Both the position numbers and the translations under genes were made by a program. This document shows positions 8,621-10,302 of a stretch of DNA of 10,302 nucleotides, in pieces; within the stretch, counting starts at the first letter, position 1; every line of letters begins with the position of its first letter. The notes under the pieces are model-generated. The model searched no databases. It worked only from the letters and a program-made list of their open reading frames with translations, and had not been told where the DNA came from. The DNA comes from a bacterium. Its GTDB lineage: Bacteria; SZUA-79; Acidulodesulfobacterales; Acidulodesulfobacteraceae. The DNA is taken from positions 1 to 10,302 of the forward strand of contig JAJYJN010000035.1 of assembly GCA_021789455.1 (NCBI GenBank), written 5' to 3'.

Positions 8621-10302
8621 TTAATAAAGCGAATTATAAACATAATAATTCGCAAGAACTTTTTTTACGTAGTTCCTTGTCTGTCCATACGGAATAAGTT
8701 CGATAAATAACAGCATTTCATAGTTTTTCATAAGGTCGTTTCTCCAGTATGCCACCGCTCCCGGACCCGCGTTGTACGAGGCTATCGCCAGATATTTCCT
8801 GCCGTTGAATTGCTCCAGCAGTGTTTTTAAATAATAAGAGCCGAAACTTATATTTATATTTTTTCTGTAAAGCATGGAAGGATTAAAATTATAACATCCC
8901 GTCCGCCTTGCGATATAATAGCCCGTCGAAGGTATTATCTGCATAAGCCCTATCGCGCTTGCGCTTGAATAACACACCGGATTATAACGGCTTTCCTGCC
9001 TCATTATTCCGTATATCAAATTTAACGGAATACCGTAATGGTATGCATACTTCCTGACATAGCCCAAATAAGGCATAGGATAAAGTATTTTCAGAAACCG
9101 CTTGTTTAAAAGCAGGGACTTATACCTGTAACTATAAATTAAATTTGAAGCCAGATTGACGGCGGCCGCATAATAACCGTTTTTATAAAGCATATACGCG
9201 AAAAAAGGGGTAATTTTTTTATTGCGCAAACGCGCAAAGGAATAAAATCTTTCGATTTCTATATTAGAAAGAGCAAACAATTTCAAATTTAATAAAATCT
9301 TCAATTTTTCGAAAGTTACATCTAAAGGCGGGTCAGCCGCCAGGGCTTTTTTAAATGCTCCGGAATATTCCAAATAAACGGCCGCGCCGTTTTCGCCGGA
9401 ATAATTTTTTATATAGCCGATATTCAGCCTTTTTGCGTACATTCCTTTTATTCCGTTTATTTTATTTACCATAATTTCAGACATAATGCCGTAATAAGAA
9501 TATCTTAGAAATCTTGAGCCTTTTATTATATTAAAATAAAAAGACGCCCTGCTTTTATACCCGAGTTTTTCCAAAACAACGCCGTACCAGAAAAGAAATT
9601 TTGCGTTACCGGCATTAACTTTGTCGTTTACCGCCAAAAAAGATTTAAGCCTGTTTGCCGCCGAGGCCGGTTTTCCGTTTTTTAAATCTTTTAATACCCC
9701 GTCCCATACGATTTTTTTGTATATTCTCATCGCATTATCAGGCAGAAATCCGTATTTATCGGCTATGCGTCCGATTAGAAGAGCGGTTTTCTTCCGGTTA
9801 TGCAAAATATAATAATAGTACCGCGTTTGAAGAGTTAAAAGGTTTAATTTCCTAACTCCGTAATATTCATAACATTTTTTTCCTGCGCTGCCGATTAAAC
9901 ATTCATCCGTTTTTTTTAAAAAAAGCGGGCTTTTAAGTTTCATTAAATCTTTTAAAATTATAAATCTCGTTTTTTTGCTTTTATCCTTAATATTTTTTAA
10001 AAGAGCGAGCGATTCGGAATAATAACCGTCATAATATAAATCGATACCCCGCCGGGCTTTTTCATATCGGTTCAAATCGGCTTCTTTAAAACTTATTTTA
10101 TGCATTTTAGAAAAATAAGGGTAGCCTACATATAACCGCAATAATAAGGCGCCGGCCTGCCGGAGGTCTTTCAGCTTCAAATAGGCCTTATATATTTTAA
10201 ACATAGCGTAAGAACGTACGGCCGATTTCTTGGAATGTTCGATTATATATGAGAGATGCGATATCTCGGGAAGAAAATATCCGTTTTTTTCTTCGGAAAG
10301 GG
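8621..10302 (-). CDS. Soluble lytic murein transglycosylase (Slt70-like, family 1), N-terminus beyond the right edge
   Basis: Cleaves the MurNAc-GlcNAc bond of peptidoglycan with formation of 1,6-anhydro-MurNAc, in the periplasm. The last 142 residues form the SLT (lysozyme-like) domain. They contain MRQESRYNP with the catalytic Glu (codon 8993-8995), AIGLMQIIPST, AIASYNAGPGAVAYWR and the closing IPYGQTRNYVKKVLANYYVY, the pattern of E. coli Slt70. The long region before it is helical, tyrosine-rich and repeat-like, matching the superhelical U/L domains of Slt70. A Met at 10204 could be taken as a start. However, the frame stays open without a stop for the further 32 codons to the window edge and reads as similar protein, and no signal peptide follows that Met. 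The gene is therefore most likely truncated by the window. It contains only four cysteines, in two close pairs. ligA begins 31 bases downstream. Confidence 0.92.
   Translation of the reverse strand, partial: LSEEKNGYFLPEISHLSYIIEHSKKSAVRSYAMFKIYKAYLKLKDLRQAGALLLRLYVGYPYFSKMHKISFKEADLNRYEKARRGIDLYYDGYYSESLALLKNIKDKSKKTRFIILKDLMKLKSPLFLKKTDECLIGSAGKKCYEYYGVRKLNLLTLQTRYYYYILHNRKKTALLIGRIADKYGFLPDNAMRIYKKIVWDGVLKDLKNGKPASAANRLKSFLAVNDKVNAGNAKFLFWYGVVLEKLGYKSRASFYFNIIKGSRFLRYSYYGIMSEIMVNKINGIKGMYAKRLNIGYIKNYSGENGAAVYLEYSGAFKKALAADPPLDVTFEKLKILLNLKLFALSNIEIERFYSFARLRNKKITPFFAYMLYKNGYYAAAVNLASNLIYSYRYKSLLLNKRFLKILYPMPYLGYVRKYAYHYGIPLNLIYGIMRQESRYNPVCYSSASAIGLMQIIPSTGYYIARRTGCYNFNPSMLYRKNINISFGSYYLKTLLEQFNGRKYLAIASYNAGPGAVAYWRNDLMKNYEMLLFIELIPYGQTRNYVKKVLANYYVYNSLY

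Noticed and set aside
8633..8638. TATAAT hexamer on the minus strand before ligA, as a promoter
   Set aside because: It falls in the last codons of the transglycosylase gene and has no -35-like hexamer at 16 to 18 bases. In AT-rich DNA it is expected by chance.

Overview
The window holds six protein-coding genes, all on the minus strand and all packed tightly. They are read from right to left: a soluble lytic transglycosylase (cut by the right edge), NAD-dependent DNA ligase ligA, a YVTN-type beta-propeller protein, a UbiB/ABC1-family atypical kinase, glmU, and glmS (cut by the left edge). Gaps are about 31, 36, -4 (overlap), 47 and 70 bases, so most or all of the cluster could be one transcription unit. 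No stretch of 300 bases lacks a gene. I see no rRNA, tRNA, CRISPR array, phage or transposase gene.

The organism looks like an AT-rich Gram-negative bacterium. It has a Slt-type periplasmic transglycosylase, an NAD-dependent ligase, a UbiB kinase and adjacent glmU-glmS. Heavy use of A/T-rich codons, the style of the proteins, and a GGGGTCAG...CTGACCCC palindrome that I associate with delta-proteobacterial and similar genomes fit a Desulfobacterota-like lineage, possibly an uncultivated one. This placement is a guess from general resemblance only.

Functionally, the two ends of the cluster concern the cell wall. GlmS and GlmU make the precursor UDP-N-acetylglucosamine, and the transglycosylase cleaves finished peptidoglycan. 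LigA serves DNA replication and repair. The propeller protein and the UbiB-like kinase are translationally coupled through a TTGA overlap. The propeller is probably exported, and the UbiB protein is probably membrane-anchored by two C-terminal helices, so both may act at or near the inner membrane.

This is mainly a housekeeping region. I found no convincing new defence, mobile or metabolic system. The items most worth a second look are a perfect 18+1+18 base palindrome between glmU and glmS, a Pro/Ala-rich insert that interrupts the propeller, unusual motif residues in UbiB and GlmU, and two close cysteine pairs in the transglycosylase.
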